This document shows positions 10,726-21,740 of a stretch of DNA of 64,000 nucleotides, piece after piece. The stretch spans positions 475,162,187 through 475,226,186 of the forward strand of contig NC_134357.1 in assembly GCF_048569485.1 (NCBI RefSeq), written 5' to 3'. The position numbers and the translations under genes are program-made. The notes under the pieces are model-generated. The model was not told the origin of the DNA. It was given only the letters and a program-made list of their open reading frames with translations, and did not search any database. Positions within the stretch are counted from its first letter, which is position 1. Each line of letters opens with the position of its first letter. The stretch comes from Anomaloglossus baeobatrachus (Eukaryota; Chordata; Amphibia; Anura; Aromobatidae).

Positions 10726-12529
10726 AGGGAGATGGGGAAAAATCAACCATCAGGCTTTCCTGTTCCTGCCAAGGTTTTAACAGGTTGACATGGTATATTT
10801 GTTCAGGTTTCCGCCTACCGGGCTGCAATACCTTATAGTTGACCACCCCGACTCTTTCCTTTATCTCGTAGGGGCCTTGCCACTGAGCCAGGAATTTACT
10901 CTCCGCCGTGGGGATCAATACCAACACCCGATCCCCGGGTTTAAAGGTTCGCACGGTGGCTTCTCTATTGTAGCGGCCGCTTTGCGTGGCCTGAGCCTCC
11001 TGTAAATGCTCCTTCACAATTGGCATGACCGCGCTTATGCGGTTCTGCATTCCTAAAATGTGTTCAATCACACTTTTATGGGGGGTGGGCTCTTGCTCCC
11101 ATGTTTCCTTTGCCAGGTCCAACAATCCCCGGGGATGTCGCCCGTATAACAACTCAAAAGGCGAAAACCCCGTGGATGCCTGTGGCACCTCTCGGATGGC
11201 AAACATCAAATAGGGAAGCATCATATCCCAGTCTTTCCCGTCTTTGGAAATCACCCTTTTGAGCATGGTTTTCAGGGTTTTATTGAATCGCTCCACTAAA
11301 CCGTCCGTTTGAGGATGATACACAGACGTACGCAACTGCTTGATCTGGAGTAGCCGGCACAGCTCTTTGGTCACTTTAGACATGAATGGGGTCCCCTGAT
11401 CCGTAAGGATCTCCTTGGGCAACCCCACCCGGCAGAACACTGCAAACAACTCCCGAGCTATAAGCTTCGCCGCAGTATGTCTGAGAGGTATCGCCTCTGG
11501 ATACCGGGTGGCATAGTCAACGATCACTAGGATGTGTTGGTGCCCTCGAGCGGACTTTACGAGGGGCCCCACCAGATCCATCCCTATCCGTTCAAAAGGG
11601 ACTTCTATAATGGGTAACGGTACCAACGGACTGCGAAAGTGGGCCAGGGGTGCGGTAAGCTGACACTCCGGGCAGGTTTCGCAGAACCGTTTTACCTCCC
11701 CAAAGACCCCGGGCCAATAGAACCTTTGCAATATTCGCTCCTGCGTTTTCTTGACCCCTAGGTGGCCACTCATCAGGTGTTTATGAGCCAAGTCGAGGAC
11801 CCGCCGTCGATACGGCTGGGGCACCACCAACTGCTCTACCCCCACGCCCCGTATTTCATCTACCTGGTAGAGCAAGTCCTGCTTAAAAGCGAAATGGGGG
11901 TACCTTACCTGGGCACCGGGCAGCTGTGCCACCCCGTCAACCACTGTCACCCGACTCCGGGCATGTATTAATGTAGGGTCCTGGAGTTGGGCTGCCCCAA
12001 ACGTATCCGGGGACGCCTCCAACTCCGGGATGGGCTCGACCATCTCAGCCTCTCCTGCCAATACCTCTAGGGGCGACCTATCGGGTTCACATTCTGTCCC
12101 TATCATGGGGACCCCTACGGCAGGCGTCCCGGATTCGGGATTGTCGGGCTCAGGTCCCGGACTGTCCAATACCTGAGGGGACTTAGGAGGCCCCTTCCAT
12201 AGAGTCCAAAAATACGGCAGATCCCTTCCTAGGATCACGTCATAGGGAAGAGTGTTAATAAGTCCCACCTCATGTTGCACCTGACCGCAGGGTGCTGTGA
12301 TGGTGACAATCCCTGTGGGATAGTCTCGGCGGTCCCCATGTATGCAAACCACCCCCACGGTACGTCCTGTGGCCTTTACTTCAGCCCTTAGGGTTGATCG
12401 CACAAGGGTCACTAAGCTTCCGGAATCCAACAAGCCTGTAACCGGACATCCATTCACCTGTATTTGGCACAAGTGGGGCTCAGTCTCCTGGGAGACAAGG
12501 TCCGCGGTACACACCGCCTGAGCATACAT
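10709..12529 (-). CDS. gypsy protease-integrase open frame (606 aa)
   Basis: In order: an aspartic protease of retroviral type (LLDSGS near residue 35, VILGRDLP near 100); a low-complexity linker; an integrase HHCC zinc-binding region (HKHLMSGHLG ... CETCPEC, about residues 250-285); the integrase core with Asp in GMDLVGP, Asp in LTDQGTP and Glu in GLVERFNK; and a GPY/F-like C-terminal region ending VNLLKPW. The protease-integrase adjacency suggests the Gmr1 gene order. The last few residues are coded beyond the duplication junction and are not part of the element. Fossil. Confidence 0.88.
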   Translation of the reverse strand: MYAQAVCTADLVSQETEPHLCQIQVNGCPVTGLLDSGSLVTLVRSTLRAEVKATGRTVGVVCIHGDRRDYPTGIVTITAPCGQVQHEVGLINTLPYDVILGRDLPYFWTLWKGPPKSPQVLDSPGPEPDNPESGTPAVGVPMIGTECEPDRSPLEVLAGEAEMVEPIPELEASPDTFGAAQLQDPTLIHARSRVTVVDGVAQLPGAQVRYPHFAFKQDLLYQVDEIRGVGVEQLVVPQPYRRRVLDLAHKHLMSGHLGVKKTQERILQRFYWPGVFGEVKRFCETCPECQLTAPLAHFRSPLVPLPIIEVPFERIGMDLVGPLVKSARGHQHILVIVDYATRYPEAIPLRHTAAKLIARELFAVFCRVGLPKEILTDQGTPFMSKVTKELCRLLQIKQLRTSVYHPQTDGLVERFNKTLKTMLKRVISKDGKDWDMMLPYLMFAIREVPQASTGFSPFELLYGRHPRGLLDLAKETWEQEPTPHKSVIEHILGMQNRISAVMPIVKEHLQEAQATQSGRYNREATVRTFKPGDRVLVLIPTAESKFLAQWQGPYEIKERVGVVNYKVLQPGRRKPEQIYHVNLLKPWQEQESLMVDFSPSPSGGGE

Positions 12530-13580
12530 TCAACCCCGCTGGGTAACCCCACAATCCATGGGGAGTGGTGAGTGGACACTGGGCTTCTATATGTCCCACC
12601 CGCTGGCACCGCCAACATCTAATAGGGAAGGAAACCCCCTTGACGAGTTGTCGTTTAGGGTACATAGCCTTCCGGACCTCAGGGACGGCGGGAGCGGCCT
12701 CAGACGGGACGGTAGCGGACTCCCGCACCGGTGTCAGCGGTGGGTCCTTGGCCCGAGGCTTGGAGGGGCCGGACCGACGGGCAGCACGCAAAGTCTCAGT
12801 GTCCCGTATCAAGTCCTGCGTAGCCACATGCCGCTCCACCAGGCACACTAATTGGTCCAGGGTACTTGGGTCGCCCTGTCCTACCCACCGTTGAATGGTG
12901 ACGGGTAAAGTGCGCACAAAGCGATCAACCACTACCCTTTCCACCATTTGCGCAGGGCTCAGAGTGTCAGGCTGCAACCACTTCTTTACCAGATGCAACA
13001 AGTCATAGGCCTGGGAGCGTACGGGTTTGACTTCCTCATAGAACCACTGATTTACCCGCTGAGCCCGTACATAGGTATTCACCCCCAACCGAGCAAGTAT
13101 TTCGGCTTTCAGTGTCTCATATTCTATGGCGTCCTCGGTACAGAGGTCCAGGTACGCTTTTTGGGGCTCCCCCGTCAGATAGGGCGACAATACCTCAGCC
13201 CACTGGGGGGTCGGCAGCTTTTCCCGCTCGGTCACCCGCTCAAACACCGCCAGGAACGCTTCCATATCATCCCCCGGGGTCATCTTTTGCAACACTTGTC
13301 TCACCGTTTTCCGGACGCTGCCGTCGTCACCCGGTCCCGGGGTTGTTGCTGCCAGTCCGGCACGGATCGACTTGGCCAGGAGAACCATCTGTTCTTGGTG
13401 TTTTTGTTCCTGCAATTGCAAGGATTGCTGCTGACGATCCAACGACCGGAGCAGGTGTGCATTGGTCTGTTGTTGCTGTGCATTAGCCTGAGCCAGCTGC
13501 TTTAGTATGTCCTCCATGGCGACGCCGGGTTTGGGCTGTAGTATAGCCGCTCGAATCCAGGACATGCGCTGCTGGGTCAC
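12480..13580 (-). CDS. gypsy gag, SCAN-like with CCHC knuckle, copy 2 (366 aa)
   Basis: Nearly identical to 764-1864, differing at only a few residues: Gln-rich N-terminus, SCAN-like helical block, and the CCHC knuckle CWRCQRVGHIEAQC near the C-terminus. It overlaps the start of the protease-integrase frame by about 50 bp in a different frame, the arrangement used by gypsy elements for read-through. Part of a fossil element. Confidence 0.88.
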   Translation of the reverse strand: MTQQRMSWIRAAILQPKPGVAMEDILKQLAQANAQQQQTNAHLLRSLDRQQQSLQLQEQKHQEQMVLLAKSIRAGLAATTPGPGDDGSVRKTVRQVLQKMTPGDDMEAFLAVFERVTEREKLPTPQWAEVLSPYLTGEPQKAYLDLCTEDAIEYETLKAEILARLGVNTYVRAQRVNQWFYEEVKPVRSQAYDLLHLVKKWLQPDTLSPAQMVERVVVDRFVRTLPVTIQRWVGQGDPSTLDQLVCLVERHVATQDLIRDTETLRAARRSGPSKPRAKDPPLTPVRESATVPSEAAPAVPEVRKAMYPKRQLVKGVSFPIRCWRCQRVGHIEAQCPLTTPHGLWGYPAGLNVCSGGVYRGPCLPGD

Positions 13581-13633
13581 CAGGGATGGATGCTACACCT
13601 CACCGGGCTGGCATGCCCGCGTTCTCCACCATC

Positions 13634-13946
13634 TGTGAGGTAGCGTGGTCGGCTGCGCGGCAGAAGACACGGGATCCAGGCACCAATGGTCACAGCACAC
13701 GGTTTACTGCACAAACCAAAAGTCCAAAACAGCACACATATGTTTCTCTGGCAGAAACTCAGGGAGTTGTGTTCACTCCTTCACCCTAGGGACCCACGCC
13801 CATGTTCCTGTTTCCTTTTAACCCTTCTTTCAGCCTGTAGGGAAACAGCATTAACCCTGGAGTGGAGTTGCTTTCTATACATAGAGGGAGCACAACCGGG
13901 GCGAGACGTACCGGCCGTCATAGACAACCCCGGTCACAGTCTCACA
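13634..13946 (-). mobile_element. gypsy 5' LTR, copy 2 (313 bp)
   Basis: Same TGTGAGACTG...CTACCTCACA boundaries as copy 1, with the same F repeat flank at 13947. Confidence 0.8.
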
Positions 13947-14881
13947 CTGGGTTAGTAATGGGGGTGTCTGATAGACGCTTCTCCATTAATAATCCCTGGG
14001 CTTGATGCCAGCTGACACTACACAGCTGACATCAACCCCAACTACCATTACCCGATTGCCAGTGCACCAGGGACGAGCAGAGGCAAAGCACCAGAATTGG
14101 CGCATCGAATGTGATGTGCTACTTCTGGGGTGGCTGTGTGCTGCTATTTTTACTCTGAGAAGGCCCATGGTTATTGGCTCCTACTGCACTATGGCAATCA
14201 GGAAGAGCTGAGGAAAAGTGCCAGAATTGGCGCATCTAATGTGATGCGCCACTTCTGGGGTGGATGCTTGCTGCTATTTTTAGTCTGGGAATGACCATGG
14301 TTATTTGCCCCTGCAGCACCAGGGCAATCAGGAGGAGCCAAAGCAAAGTGCTAACATCTATTGTGAGGTGCCACTTCTTGGATAGCTGTGGGACGCTATG
14401 TTTAGGCTGGGAAGGGGCCAATAATCATAGGCCATCCAAGCCTGATAATACCAGCCCCCAGCTGTCTGCTTGACCTTTGTAGTTCTCAAAAGTAAAGGGG
14501 TCCCGTTTTTTTCTATTGATTTATTTAATCATAAATAGATGTCCAATAAGCTCCACAGGGTACAATTTTATTATATATGTCGGCAGGTTTTGCAATTGAG
14601 GTAATACTTTTGGAGTTGATGTCAGCTTTGTAATGTCAGATGTCATCAAGCCCAGGGGTTAGTATTGGAGAGGCATCTATTAGACACCCCCATTACTAAC
14701 CCAGTAAGTATAAAGATAAAAAAAATACACCCAAAAATAGTTTATTTGAAAAAAAAAACACTCCAAACTCTTTCCTGTTTCACCAATTTATTTAAATAAA
14801 AACCCAGGCAGGTCGGATGTAGTCCAGGGAATCTGACGTAGTCCACAAATGGAAATATGAAGGACACAAAAAGAGAGAAAG
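13947..14881. repeat. F repeat, unit Z' (copy 2)
   Basis: Duplicate of 2231-3162. It carries the hairpins near 14090-14129 and 14215-14254 and the right foldback arm to 14881. Left arm displaced by the gypsy LTR. Confidence 0.75.
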
Positions 14882-15214
14882 CATTATTATATGTGGGGGG
14901 CTGTGCAGTTATTTGTCTGTTTTGGTATCTGCCTATATCTATATATTTTTTATGTCTATAGTATTCATTGCTTCACTTTGTTAGCAATTTCAGTGCACTT
15001 GGATTTTTTTTTTTACCATTTTCCGCCTCCTTTCTATGGTAAAATCAATGATGCCAGTGAAAAGGTGAACTTTTCCCCCAAAAAAGAAGCCTTTCTAGAG
15101 TATATTTAAGGAAAACTAAAAACGTTCTGGCTTTTGGAATAAGGAGAGGAAAATGAAAAAAGCGGTAAAATGGCCATGGCATGAAGGGGTTAACGAGGCA
15201 AGAAATGTTGTTTA
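14882..15214. repeat. Array spacer, D-type, leading to U6 locus A
   Basis: No gene. It ends ...GAAATGTTGTTTA at 15214, where a MITE begins. The rest of the same spacer (AAGTCAGTAAATGAGGGTG) resumes at 22813, just before U6 locus A. Locus B shows the same join around its own insertion (46867/50871). Confidence 0.65.
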
Positions 15215-16034
15215 GGGTGGAAACACATCTATGCGAGTAAAATCGGTCCGACTGGGCTGAAAAAAACTCGGCTGATTTTAGTTCACGTTAGGTCCGAGTG
15301 CAACGCAAGTGCGATGCTTTTTCTGAATAAATTAATGATTTTACTAGCGTGTGTAATGCGTGTGGAATGCGTATGTTTCAGGGTGGATAAAAATCAATGT
15401 TTTTTTTTAAAAAATCAAAAAAATCGGATTTTTTTGATTTAAATCGGATTTTTTTTATTTAAATCAGATTTTTTTCAATAAACTGCTTTTTGAGGAAAAT
15501 ATTTTACCATCCAAAGGTTCTTCCATCATGAGATAAAGCTGAGTTGTTTAACTCAGTAGAATAAAGGCTGTATATGTGTAACATTCACAATGCCATGCTC
15601 TTCCAGAGGTTTCTGTAGGATTAGTGGGCAGTTTCTCTCCTATATTGTCACAGACGCTCACTTTACTTACGCAGTTCTCAAAACTGAATTTGACTCCGCA
15701 GAGGTCCCAGCCTCTTCTTCATGGCAAAAATATTACAACATGAACAGAGTTGAGAAAAAGACCTTAATCCTATTGTTCTACAAACCTATGAATACAGAAT
15801 CAACCCCTTCAGTGCCAAGTCCAAGAAGTTAGACAATATGTTTCTGATTGTTTGGAGTGGAATAGATCTGCACAACACAAGAAGAATGTGAATCTAAGTG
15901 TGAGGAGGAGGAAGGGCAAGCAGACAGAAAATGAAAGTGAAACTTTGAGCACAATACTGCAGCATAGCCACAGACAGACAAGTCTGGATCTGTTTGTGTG
16001 TACGATCTGAGGTTTATTACATTCTTTCCTTAAA

Positions 16035-16236
16035 ATGGCAGCAGGCTGTAAAAGAGACCCAGTTTGGGAATATTTTAATGAAGCTCCTTCACCTATCGGT
16101 AAGGCAGGCATGCGTGCAAAATGCAAACGATGCAACAAAGAGATGCAAGGCCTGGTGGCGCGAATGAGGCAACATCATGAGAAGTGCGGTGATGAAGATG
16201 ACCAAAGAAACACTTCTGAACAGGCAGGATCTTCAG
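16035..16236 (+). CDS. hAT transposase exon 1: BED zinc finger (copy 2)
   Basis: BED-type zinc finger, 67 residues, with DPVWEYF, CKRCNK and RQHHEKC. Inferred intron from GTTGGT at 16237 to the acceptor AG at 16448-16449 after a T-rich tract, giving an in-frame join SSG-EF-MDSG. A GTAAAC donor at 16241 looks stronger but would break the frame. Confidence 0.8.
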
Positions 16237-16449
16237 GTTGGTAAACATTTTTATTGAATCCTATTTCTAAAGACTGAACTGTCATGTGTGAGAAAAATTA
16301 TATTTCTTATTATTACTGCATGTTACTGTCATTTGGTACAGTTATGAAGAAAAACAAATATTCCTTTTGGGCAGGGGCAGTGATGTGTTGTGTACAATAA
16401 GCAGAAATTGTATAATAATAAAATAACAGCATTGACTTTTTTTGTTTAG

Positions 16450-18083
16450 GGGAATTCATGGATTCTGGAAACTATCCACCTCCAAGATCACCATCATCCT
16501 GTTCTACAGTTTCAGAGTTATCCATCCAGGATAGTGCTTCATTAGCAGCAGCATCATCATCAGACACCCACAGCCACATATCACCATCACCCAAAAGGAA
16601 GAAAAAACCTTTACCTCCTGGAACCACCATAGATAGGTTTGTGATAAGAATTAGCAGATTAGAAAAAGAGTTGATTGATGAAAAAATCGCCCAGTTTATT
16701 TATGCAACGAACTCTTCTTTCCGTCTGACTGAGAACCCACATTTCACTAATATGGTTCAGTCACTGAGACCAGGATACAGTCCACCCAGTAGAGCTGATG
16801 TTGCAGGGAAACTGCTGGATCAAGTGTATGACAGAGAAATGGAGCAATGTGCAACAGCTCTGGAGGGTAAAATTGTTAACCTAAGTATTGATGGGTGGAG
16901 TAATGTCCACAATGATCCTATTGTATGTGCTTGTATAACAACAGAAGAAGGTAAAGTCTTCCTTGCACAAACAACTGATACGTCAGGAAATGCACACACA
17001 GCAGAATACTTACAAGAAGTGGCAGTAAAAGCTATAACGACATGTGAACAAAAATTCAAATGTCTAGTACGCAGTTTGGTCACTGACAATGCTGCAAACG
17101 TATCCAAGATGAGGAGAGATTTAGAAGAGCAGGGAGGCAATACAAAGCTGCTAATAACATATGGTTGCAGTGCTCATTTGCTGCACCTCTTAGCCAAAGA
17201 CTTAAGTGTTCCAGAAATAAAGGCTAATGTTGTTGAAATTGCTAAATACTTCCGTAATAATCATTTTGCTGCAGCAGCTCTGAAAAGGATGGGTGGAACC
17301 AAGCTAACGCTCCCACAAGATGTTAGATGGAACTCTGTGGTGGACTGTTTTGAGCAGTATATAAAAAACTGGCCTATTCTGATGACACTTTGTGAAGAAA
17401 ATCGAGATAAAATAGATGGCACTGTCACGGCCAAAATCCTCAACATTGGGCTTAAGAGAAATGTTGAACATATGCTGAGCTTCCTGAAACCCATCTCTCA
17501 AGCTTTAAACAAAATACAGAAAAATAACTGTTTTATTGCGGATGCTGTTGAAATTTGGAAGGAACTGAGTGAACACTTAAAAACAGAACTACACATGGAC
17601 AGAATTAAATTACAAGCAGTAAACAAACGAATGGGACAAGCACTGACTCCAGCTCATTTTTTGGCAAATATTGTCAATATCCAATATTAGGGTCAAAACC
17701 TAAGTGCTGAGGAAGAGGAGTTAGCTATGACATGGGTATCCAGCAATCATCCATCTTTAATGCCAACTATAATAAACTTCAGAGCTAAGGGGGAACCATT
17801 CAAGAAATATATGTTTGCTGAAGATATTTTAAGGAAGGTCACACCAGTAAACTGGTGGAAGTCACTTAAGCGCTTGGATTTAGAGACTGTTCAAGTAATG
17901 ATTTCACTTTTAACAGCAGTAGCTTCTTCTGCAGGCATTGAAAGAATATTCTCTTCCTTTGGACTCATTCATTCTAAATTGAGAAATCGGTTGGGACCCA
18001 ATAAAGCAGGAAAGCTTGTTTTTCTTTTCCAGATTATGAATAGGAACAAAGAAGAAGATGATGATGAAGATGACGACAAGTGA
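16450..18083 (+). pseudogene. hAT transposase exon 2, one in-frame stop (copy 2)
   Basis: Serine-rich linker, then DUF659-like core with LSIDGWSNVHND (first Asp) and SLVTDNAAN (second Asp), CSAHLLHLLAKD, the insertion domain, and the hAT dimerisation domain with VASSAGIERIFSSFGLIHSKLRNRL. It ends in an acidic tail EDDDEDDDK. With exon 1 the product would be about 611 aa, usual for hAT. The only break I see is a TAG at 17688-17690, where the frame continues unchanged to the native stop. The same TAG is in copy 1, so it predates the duplication. Confidence 0.87.
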
Positions 18084-18166
18084 GCTACAGAGGACAGCAG
18101 GGACAGTAGTATTTAAGTTTTTCATGTGTCGGCTGGGCTGACAGTCTAAGTTTCTTAAAATATATA

Positions 18167-19437
18167 CCGTATTTTTCGCTTTATAAGATGCACTTTTGTT
18201 CCCCCAAATTTTGGGGGAAAGTAGGGGGTGCGTCTTATAATCCGAATATAGGTGGAGGTGCGGGCAGCTCTAGAGCGGTGCTGGGGGCAGGGAGAGCTGG
18301 GAGCGGCAGCGTTTGATCTCCTGCTCCCGCTCATATAATATGCACAGCCGCTGTCCATCAGAAGCGTGGTGCTGAAACTGCATCGCGCTGATGGGCTGGG
18401 GGAGCTGTGCATATTATGTGCTTACCTTTGATTGCACAGGATCCCCCCTCCCCCTGTGTTAGATATGGCCTCCCGTGCTGCTGCCCATAGTAAAATAATA
18501 AACTCTTTACTCACCTCCTCCAGCGTCTGCCCGGTCTCCCTCCTGCTGCTGTGATTAGGCACGCAGAGATATCTCTCTGCTGTCCCGATCACATGACCTG
18601 CACTAGAACCAGGAAGTAGGAAGTGCAGGAGACACTGGAGGAGCTCAACCCCGAGGAGGGAGACACAAGACAAGACAGTGCTGCAGAAGATAAGGAAATA
18701 GTTTATTTTACTAAAAGCAGCAACATGGGGGCGATATGTAACAGAGGGTGATGTGTGCCTGCCACAGAGGGTGATGTGTGCCTGCCACAGTGGGCCTGTC
18801 TGCCTGCCACAGTGAGCCTGTCTGCCTGCCACAGTGGGCCTGTCTGCCTGCCACAGTGGGCCTGTCTGCCTGCCACAGTGGGCCTGTCTGCCACCCACAG
18901 TGGGCCTGTCTGCCAACCACAGTGGGCCTGTCTGCCAATCACAGTGGGCCTGTATGCCAGCCACAGTGGACCTGTATGCCAGCCACAGTGGACCTGTGTG
19001 CCTGCAAGAGTGGGCCTGTATGCCAGCCACAGTGGGCCTGTATGCCAGCCACAGTGGGCCTGTATGCCAGCCACAGTGGGCCTGTATGCCAGCCACAATG
19101 GGCCTGTGTGCCAGCCACAGTGGGCCTGTGTGCCAGCCACAGTGGGCCTGTGTGCCAGCCAGAGTGGGCCTGTGTGCCAGCCACAGGGGCCGTGTGCCAG
19201 CCATAAGGGAAATGTGGCATCAATGGGGGACGTGTTCAATATAAGGTTGGCCATATCCAGATTAAGGGGGCTAATTTTAGGATGAGGGGGCTATGAGGGA
19301 CATATACCCTATATTATTTGTTAGACGGACAATGGCATTATAAGACGGACCCCATTTATTAAAAAATTCTCTATTCCTTCACCAAATTTGGGGGTGCGTC
19401 TTATAATCAGGCGCGTCTTATAAAGCGAAAAATACGG
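18167..19437. mobile_element. Terminal-inverted-repeat DNA element (CCGTATTTTTCGC ends), non-autonomous
   Basis: Ends are long inverted repeats: CCGTATTTTTCGCTTTATAA at the left and TTATAAAGCGAAAAATACGG at the right, flanked by TATATA on both sides (a TA-type target). Subterminal GTGCGTCTTATAA motifs occur at both ends. The interior holds a 22-bp minisatellite. No transposase; superfamily not assigned. Confidence 0.8.
18755..19200. repeat. 22-bp minisatellite, about 20 units
   Basis: Units alternate between two variants of GCCTGTATGCCAGCCACAGT(GG) and ...CTGTCTGCCTGCCACAGTGG. Apparent open frames on both strands are by-products of the repeat. Confidence 0.9.
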
Positions 19438-20049
19438 TATATATTTTGTTTAGCCAAATTAGTTAACAAACATGGATGTTTGTTTAAGCAAATAACTTAT
19501 GCTGTAATGTTGTTATTGTTTCAGTTGAATAAATCTATTTAAATTGTTATTAAGGTCAGGATTATTTTTCTCCTTCCTAAGTACAACAGAAAAGTGGTGT
19601 CCAAATATGAATGATTAACCCATTAAACTGGGGAGAAAAAAGTAATATAAAAAGTGATTCTAAAAATCTTCATCTACTTGCATGTTAAAGTAGCAAGAAC
19701 TAGTTTAGGTAGAAACTTTGATTTAAATCACTGATTTAAATCAAGCCTTACTGACTAGTGATTTAAATCGTGATTTAAATCGTGATTTAAATCAAATCCA
19801 CCCTGGTTTTACTATGTCATCTGCCATTCAGCGCTGCTACATGGCCGCTGACAGCAGATACAGACAGCCATGCAGCAGAGCTTAATGGCAGATGACAGCA
19901 GACACAGACAGAGCCGCACAATCAGAATGAACTCAGGTGAACTTCACCCGACTTCATTGTCATGCTGCGGCTCTGTCTGTGTCGCATCCTGATTAGCGGT
20001 CACCTGTGAAGGATTCACCAGTGACCGTTAATCCCCGGAGTGACTGAAG

Positions 20050-21740
20050 TTAGCAGCCCTCTCTCATACTCACCGATCCCCGGCGCGGCGCTGCACGGCG
20101 TTCACACTGCTCCGGCGGCTTTTACTATTTTGAAAAAGCCGGCCGCTCATTAAACAATCTCGTATTCCCTGCTTTCCCCACCCACAGGCGCCTATGATTG
20201 GTTGCAGTGAGACACGCCTCCACGCTGAGTGACAGGTGTCTCACTGCAACCAATCACAGCAGCCGGTGGGCGGGTCTATACTGTGCAGTGAAATAAATAA
20301 ATAAATAATTAAAAAAAATGGCGTGCGGTCCCCCTCAATTTTAATACCAGCCAGATACAGCCATACGGCTGAAGGCTGGTATTCTCAGGATGGGGAGCTC
20401 CACGTTATGGGGAGCCCCCCAGCCTAACAATATCAGTCAGCAGCTGCCCAGAATTGCCGCATACATTAGATGCGACAGTTCTGGGACTGTACCCGGCTCT
20501 TCCCGATTTACCCTGGTGCGTTGGCAAATCGGGGTAATAAGGAGTTAATGGCAGCCCATAGCTGCCACTAAATCCTAGAGTAATCATGTCAGGCGTCTAT
20601 GAGACACCCTCCATGATTAATCTGTAAGTTACAGTAAATAAACACACACACACACACATGAAAAAATCATTTATTAGAAATAAAAAACACAAACAAATTC
20701 CCTCATTACCAATTTAATAAGCCCCAAAAAGCCCTCCATGTCCGGCGTAATCCACGGACCTCCAGCGTCGCTTCCAGCATGAAGGTGACAGGAGCTGCAG
20801 CAGACACCGCCGCTCCTGTCACCTCCACACAGCAACTGAGGTGAGTATCGCGATCAGCTGAGCTGTTACTGAGGTTACCCGCTTTCACTGGATCCAGCGG
20901 TGGCCGCGATTAACCTCAGTGACACCTCAGCAGATCGCGCTACTCACCTCAGTTGCTGCGTGGAGGTGACAGGAGCGGCGGTGTCTTCTGCTGCTCCTGT
21001 CACCTGCATACAGCAGAGCTGGAAGTGACGCTGGAGGTCCGTGGATTACGCCGGACATGGAGGGCTTTTTGGGGCTTATTAAATTGGTAATGAGGGAATT
21101 TGTTTGTGTTTTATATTTCTAATAAATGATTTTTTCATGTGTGTGTGTTTATTTACTGTAATTTACAGATTAATCATGGAAGGTATCTCGGGGAGATGCC
21201 TGACATGATTAATCTAGGATTTAGTGGCAGCTATGGGCTGCCATTAACTCCTTATTACCCCGATTTGCCAATGCACCAGGGCAAATCGGAAAGAGCCGGG
21301 TACAGTGCCAGAACTGTCGCATATAATGTATGCGGCAATTCTGGGCGGCTGCTGACTGATATTGTTAGGCTGGGGGGCTCCCCATAACGTGGAGCTCCCC
21401 ATCCTGAGAATACCAGCCTTCAGCCGTATGGCTGTATCTGGCTGGTATTAAAATTGGGGGGACCGCACGCCGGTTTTTTAATTATTTAATTATTTATTTC
21501 ACTGCATAGTATAGACCCGCCCACCGGCTGCTGTGATTGGGTGCAGTGAGACACCTGTCACTCAGCGTGGGGGCGTGTCTCACTGCAACCAATCATAGGC
21601 GCCTGTGGGCGGGGAAAGCAGGGAATACGAGATTGTTTAATGAGCGGCTGGCTTTTTCACAATAGTAAAAGCCGCCGCAGCAGTGAGAATGCCGTGCAGC
21701 GCCGCGCCGGGGATCGGGGAACGGTGAGTATGAGAGAGGA
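20050..21740. repeat. F-family palindrome, about 1.7 kb, axis near 20890
   Basis: The left arm is the reverse complement of the right arm over about 780 bp. Paired landmarks include CTCATACTCACCGATCC (left) with GGTGAGTATGAGAG (right), and AATCGGGGTAATAAGGAGTT with AACTCCTTATTACCCCGATT. Each arm carries the F hairpin chain: CGCATA at 21318-21323 pairs with TATGCG at 21329-21334. AATAAA-containing tails lie next to the centre. Confidence 0.85.

Larger units (their letters stand above)
10726..13946 (-). mobile_element. Ty3/gypsy (Gmr1-like) fossil, copy 2, 5' part
   Basis: LTR (13634-13946), gag and protease-integrase on the minus strand. The element stops at the duplication junction 10726, so its 3' part is absent here. 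Same insertion as copy 1, duplicated with the surrounding 7.8 kb. Incomplete fossil. Confidence 0.88.
10726..18523. repeat. Tandem segmental duplication, copy 2
   Basis: This is the second 7.8-kb unit. Its left edge is the junction at 10725/10726. Its right edge is at 18523, after the shared sequence CTCACCTCCTCCAG; beyond it copy 2 continues uninterrupted through the host element. Copy 2 therefore keeps the original right flank, and the junction of the duplication is at 10725/10726. It carries the uninterrupted (empty) site for the LTR element found in copy 1. Confidence 0.88.
15379..19805 (+). mobile_element. hAT transposon, copy 2, both ends present (4.4 kb)
   Basis: Terminal inverted repeats CAGGGTGGATAAAAATC and ...AAATCCACCCTG, with ATTTAAATC subterminal repeats on both sides. 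It codes for a BED-finger, DUF659/Dimer_Tnp_hAT transposase. A 1.27-kb terminal-inverted-repeat element (18167-19437) is nested in its 3' region. I could not confirm an exact 8-bp target duplication (flanks GTATGTTT and GTTTTACT). Confidence 0.87.

Noticed and set aside
10709-10726. C-terminal tail of the 606-aa frame as part of the gypsy protein
   Set aside because: Those bases belong to the neighbouring duplication copy; the frame runs on across the junction by chance.
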